This document shows, one piece after another, positions 61,664 to 64,000 of a stretch of DNA of 64,000 nt. The stretch comes from Ruminococcus flavefaciens (GTDB lineage: Bacteria; Bacillota; Clostridia; Oscillospirales; Ruminococcaceae): the NCBI RefSeq assembly GCF_900108555.1, contig NZ_FNWV01000007.1, positions 1 to 64,000 on the forward strand, written 5' to 3'. Position numbers and translations under genes: made by a program. Position 1 is the stretch's first letter, and each line of letters starts with the position of its first letter. Under the pieces are notes generated by a model that saw only the letters and a list, made by a program, of their open reading frames with translations, was not told the DNA's origin and ran no database searches.

Positions 61664-64000
61664 ATGAAGAAGAATGGCTTAAAGAAGCTTGTTGCAGGCA
61701 TTTCAGCAGTATGTGTTGCTGCTTCTGCACTTCCTGTTTTCAGCTTTGCAGCTGATGCCGCAGTTTCAACAATGGTCGGCGATGCCAACAGTGACGGACA
61801 GGTCGATCTTTCCGATGCCGTTATGATAATGCAGGCACTTGCCAATCCTAATAAGTACGGCGTAGGCGGTTCGGACGAACACTCTATTACTGAACAGGGC
61901 TGGAAAAATGCCGACTGCAACGGCGCAAATGACGGTGTATCCACAAACGATGCGCTTGCTATCCAGATGTATCTCTTGGGCAAGGGAGAGCTCAGCAGCG
62001 GCAAGACAGACGTTCCGCCTGTTACAGAAGCTACTAAGATCCACCTCAAGAACACTTCTATCGAGGTCGAGGGCGATAACGCAGCAGTAGACGGTACTAC
62101 AGTTACTATCACACATTCGGGTGAGTTCTACGTTGACGGTACTCTCGATGACGGACAGATAAACATCAATATTGCTGATACAACAGCAGATGCTGAGACA
62201 GTAAAGATATTCCTCAACAATGCAAATATCACAGGTAAGACTGCTCCTGCTATCTATGTTACAAATGCGGAGAATACCTCTATAAACATTGTTGACGGTA
62301 CTACTAATACTATTACAGACGGTGACACTGCTTATTCAGGGGACTTCGCAAAGGCTGCTGTTATAGAAGCCAAGGACGACCTTACTATCAAGGGCGGCGA
62401 AAAGGGAGACGGTGTTCTTGAGATCACTGCAAATACTCAGGACGCTGTTTCTTGTAACAACGACATCAAGTTCAACGGCGGTGATATTACTATCACAACT
62501 CTGAACTCTACAGATAAGACTGACGCTGTAAAGGGCAAGAAGTCTGTTACTGTAAAGAGCGGCAAGCTCAAGATCGAAGCTGAGGGCGACGGTATCAAGT
62601 CAGGCAAGGGCGCAGTTGCTTTCTCAGGCGGTTCTGTAACTATCAAGGCTGGCAATGACGCTGTACAGGCTGAAACAACTATCGACATCAGCGGCGGCAA
62701 GCTCATTGCAGGCGGCGACAGAGGTCTTACAGCTGTAACAGGCGTAAACATCACAGGCGGTACAGTAATTGCTACTGCTACTGATAATCAGGTAGATGAA
62801 AAGCTCCTTACAGGCACTACTCAGACTACTGCACTCCTCAATTGTATCGCAAATCCCGAAAATGAAAAGGACGGTACATGGAGCAAGGACAATGCAATAG
62901 TTACAGACAGTGTTGATGTCAAGTATCAGAAGAAGTTCAAGTATGTCCTCTTCAGTGATACTTCTATCAACGGTGCTAAGTCATGCGGCTTCAAGAACCT
63001 TGCAACAGGTAATGCTGTAACTCATACAGACGGCAAGCAGACACAGTTCCAGCTCAGCCTTGTAACTGTATTCAATAATGTTGATCCTTCAGGCGTAAGC
63101 AGCGGTACAACTACTGATCCTACTACACCTGATGATCCTACACCCGTTACAGACGAACTGACTATCACTCTTTCCGATGCAGGCATGGTCACAAATGCAT
63201 CATCTGAGGCTAAGGTAGAGAACAACGTCTGCACTATCTCTCAGCCCGGTAAATTCACTGTAACAGGCGAGATGACAGGTGGTCAGATCGTAATTGACGT
63301 TGACAAGACAGCTTATCCCGATGGAGTCGTAGAGCTCGACCTCAGCGGCATGAGCCTTACAAATACAAAAACTTCTCCTATATACGTAGCGTCTATCGCA
63401 GACGAGGTAGTTATCGTTGCCAAGAACGGCACAGAGAATACTATCTCTGACGGTACTGAGTACACAAACGCTGACAACGATACGGGAGCTATCTACTCCA
63501 AGGACGATATAAAGTTCAAGGGCAAGGGCAAGCTCACAGTAAACGGCAACGCAGCAGATGCTATCGTAGGCAAGGACGATATCAAGATATATAACGGCAC
63601 TTTGGTCGTTAACGCAGCTGATGACGGTATCCGCGCAAAGGATACTCTCACTATCGGCAATACATCATCAGACGGTACAGAGGTGGACTATTCCGCCCTC
63701 TCCGTAACAGTAAAGACAAAGGCAGGAGACGGCATAAAGGCTACTTCTACCGATGTTTCTTCAACAGCAAAGCAGCTCGGACTGGTAACTATCAACGGCG
63801 GTACAGTAAATATCGACTCTTACGCTGACGGTATCTCAGCAGAGCAGTTCTTCACCATGAACGGCGGCGACCTGACTATCAAGACTTATGAGGGCAGCTC
63901 CTACGCAGGAACAGGCAGCACTCAGGGCGGCAATACTCAGGGCGGCTTCGGCGGCGGCAGACCCGGCGGTGGCGGCGGAATGGGCGGCATGATGGACGGA
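61664..64000 (+). CDS. secreted N-dockerin, carbohydrate-binding beta-helix protein (partial)
   Basis: At least 779 residues, still open at the window end. Signal peptide (1-33), then a dockerin of the long-linker class (about 40-105; GDANSDGQVDLSDAVMIMQA, PNKYGVGGSDEHSIT, NDALAIQMYLLGKGE), then two copies of a DUF4353/Cthe_2159-like carbohydrate-binding module (about 125-440 and 495 onward; TITHSGEFYVDGTLDDGQIN, INIVDGTTNTITDG), joined by a Pro/Thr linker. The end is Gly-rich (GGFGGGRPGG). In Clostridium, this family binds cellulose and pectin. The start is 61664 or 61658; both fit the AAGGAG site imperfectly. Confidence 0.85.
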   Translation, partial: MKKNGLKKLVAGISAVCVAASALPVFSFAADAAVSTMVGDANSDGQVDLSDAVMIMQALANPNKYGVGGSDEHSITEQGWKNADCNGANDGVSTNDALAIQMYLLGKGELSSGKTDVPPVTEATKIHLKNTSIEVEGDNAAVDGTTVTITHSGEFYVDGTLDDGQININIADTTADAETVKIFLNNANITGKTAPAIYVTNAENTSINIVDGTTNTITDGDTAYSGDFAKAAVIEAKDDLTIKGGEKGDGVLEITANTQDAVSCNNDIKFNGGDITITTLNSTDKTDAVKGKKSVTVKSGKLKIEAEGDGIKSGKGAVAFSGGSVTIKAGNDAVQAETTIDISGGKLIAGGDRGLTAVTGVNITGGTVIATATDNQVDEKLLTGTTQTTALLNCIANPENEKDGTWSKDNAIVTDSVDVKYQKKFKYVLFSDTSINGAKSCGFKNLATGNAVTHTDGKQTQFQLSLVTVFNNVDPSGVSSGTTTDPTTPDDPTPVTDELTITLSDAGMVTNASSEAKVENNVCTISQPGKFTVTGEMTGGQIVIDVDKTAYPDGVVELDLSGMSLTNTKTSPIYVASIADEVVIVAKNGTENTISDGTEYTNADNDTGAIYSKDDIKFKGKGKLTVNGNAADAIVGKDDIKIYNGTLVVNAADDGIRAKDTLTIGNTSSDGTEVDYSALSVTVKTKAGDGIKATSTDVSSTAKQLGLVTINGGTVNIDSYADGISAEQFFTMNGGDLTIKTYEGSSYAGTGSTQGGNTQGGFGGGRPGGGGGMGGMMDG

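Noticed and set aside
61642..62116. Minus-strand frames opposite the dockerin of the last gene
   Set aside because: Shadow frames of a gene with a clear signal peptide and dockerin.

Overview
The window looks like a chromosomal segment of a cellulosome-forming member of the genus Ruminococcus (Oscillospiraceae, Clostridia). The basis is seven secreted proteins with dockerin modules of the DGxxDSxDASxxLxxYA type or its variants, clostridial-type gene families (dipicolinate synthase, MtaB, long PurL, TatD-linked radical SAM), strong AGGAGG ribosome sites, and mid-40s G+C as judged by eye. The species cannot be fixed from the sequence alone.

Layout. 1-391: 3' end of a 23S rRNA gene, a 5S rRNA and a terminator. 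394-5682 (minus): dpaA-dpaB, ilvE with a small membrane protein upstream, a radical SAM gene with a lipoprotein, and alr. 5810-9258 (plus): a SLOG-family protein, an LCP-like protein, tatD and a PP2C phosphatase. 9920-12306: serC and serA. 12490-14819 (minus): a zinc-ribbon membrane protein and a beta-CASP nuclease. 15460-18515: a DUF2975/XRE pair, then an ECF sigma factor with its membrane partner. 18682-26729: a run of secreted or membrane genes (lipase-like, two dockerin proteins, zinc-ribbon membrane protein, degenerate GGDEF protein, two lipoproteins), many behind consensus sigma-A promoters. 26799-27029 (minus): a Crh-like HPr paralogue. 27306-38894: mtaB, purL, a BspA-like dockerin protein, glgA, a DUF1963 protein and a HAD phosphatase. 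38891-39863: small genes of unknown function, one between inverted repeats. 39938-43089: a consensus promoter, a leader of seven perfect hairpins, then trkA-trkH. 43163-47366: two paralogous LRR/poly-threonine/dockerin genes. 47454-52143: the str operon (rpsL, rpsG, fusA, tuf). 52250-53891: an ABC transporter. 54096-56657: a pectate lyase with CBM and dockerin. 57010-61159 (minus): asnB, pflA and cca. 61664-64000: a large N-dockerin, carbohydrate-binding protein that runs off the window.

Functionally the window mixes housekeeping (translation, serine, branched-chain amino acids, purines, glycogen, potassium) with secreted plant-polysaccharide machinery. Two things stand out beyond ordinary genes. 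One is a promoter-driven array of seven consecutive hairpins ahead of trkA. The other is a set of dispersed intergenic hairpin cassettes in which the connecting spacers are conserved while the palindromes change. No CRISPR array, prophage, transposase or tRNA gene was recognised.
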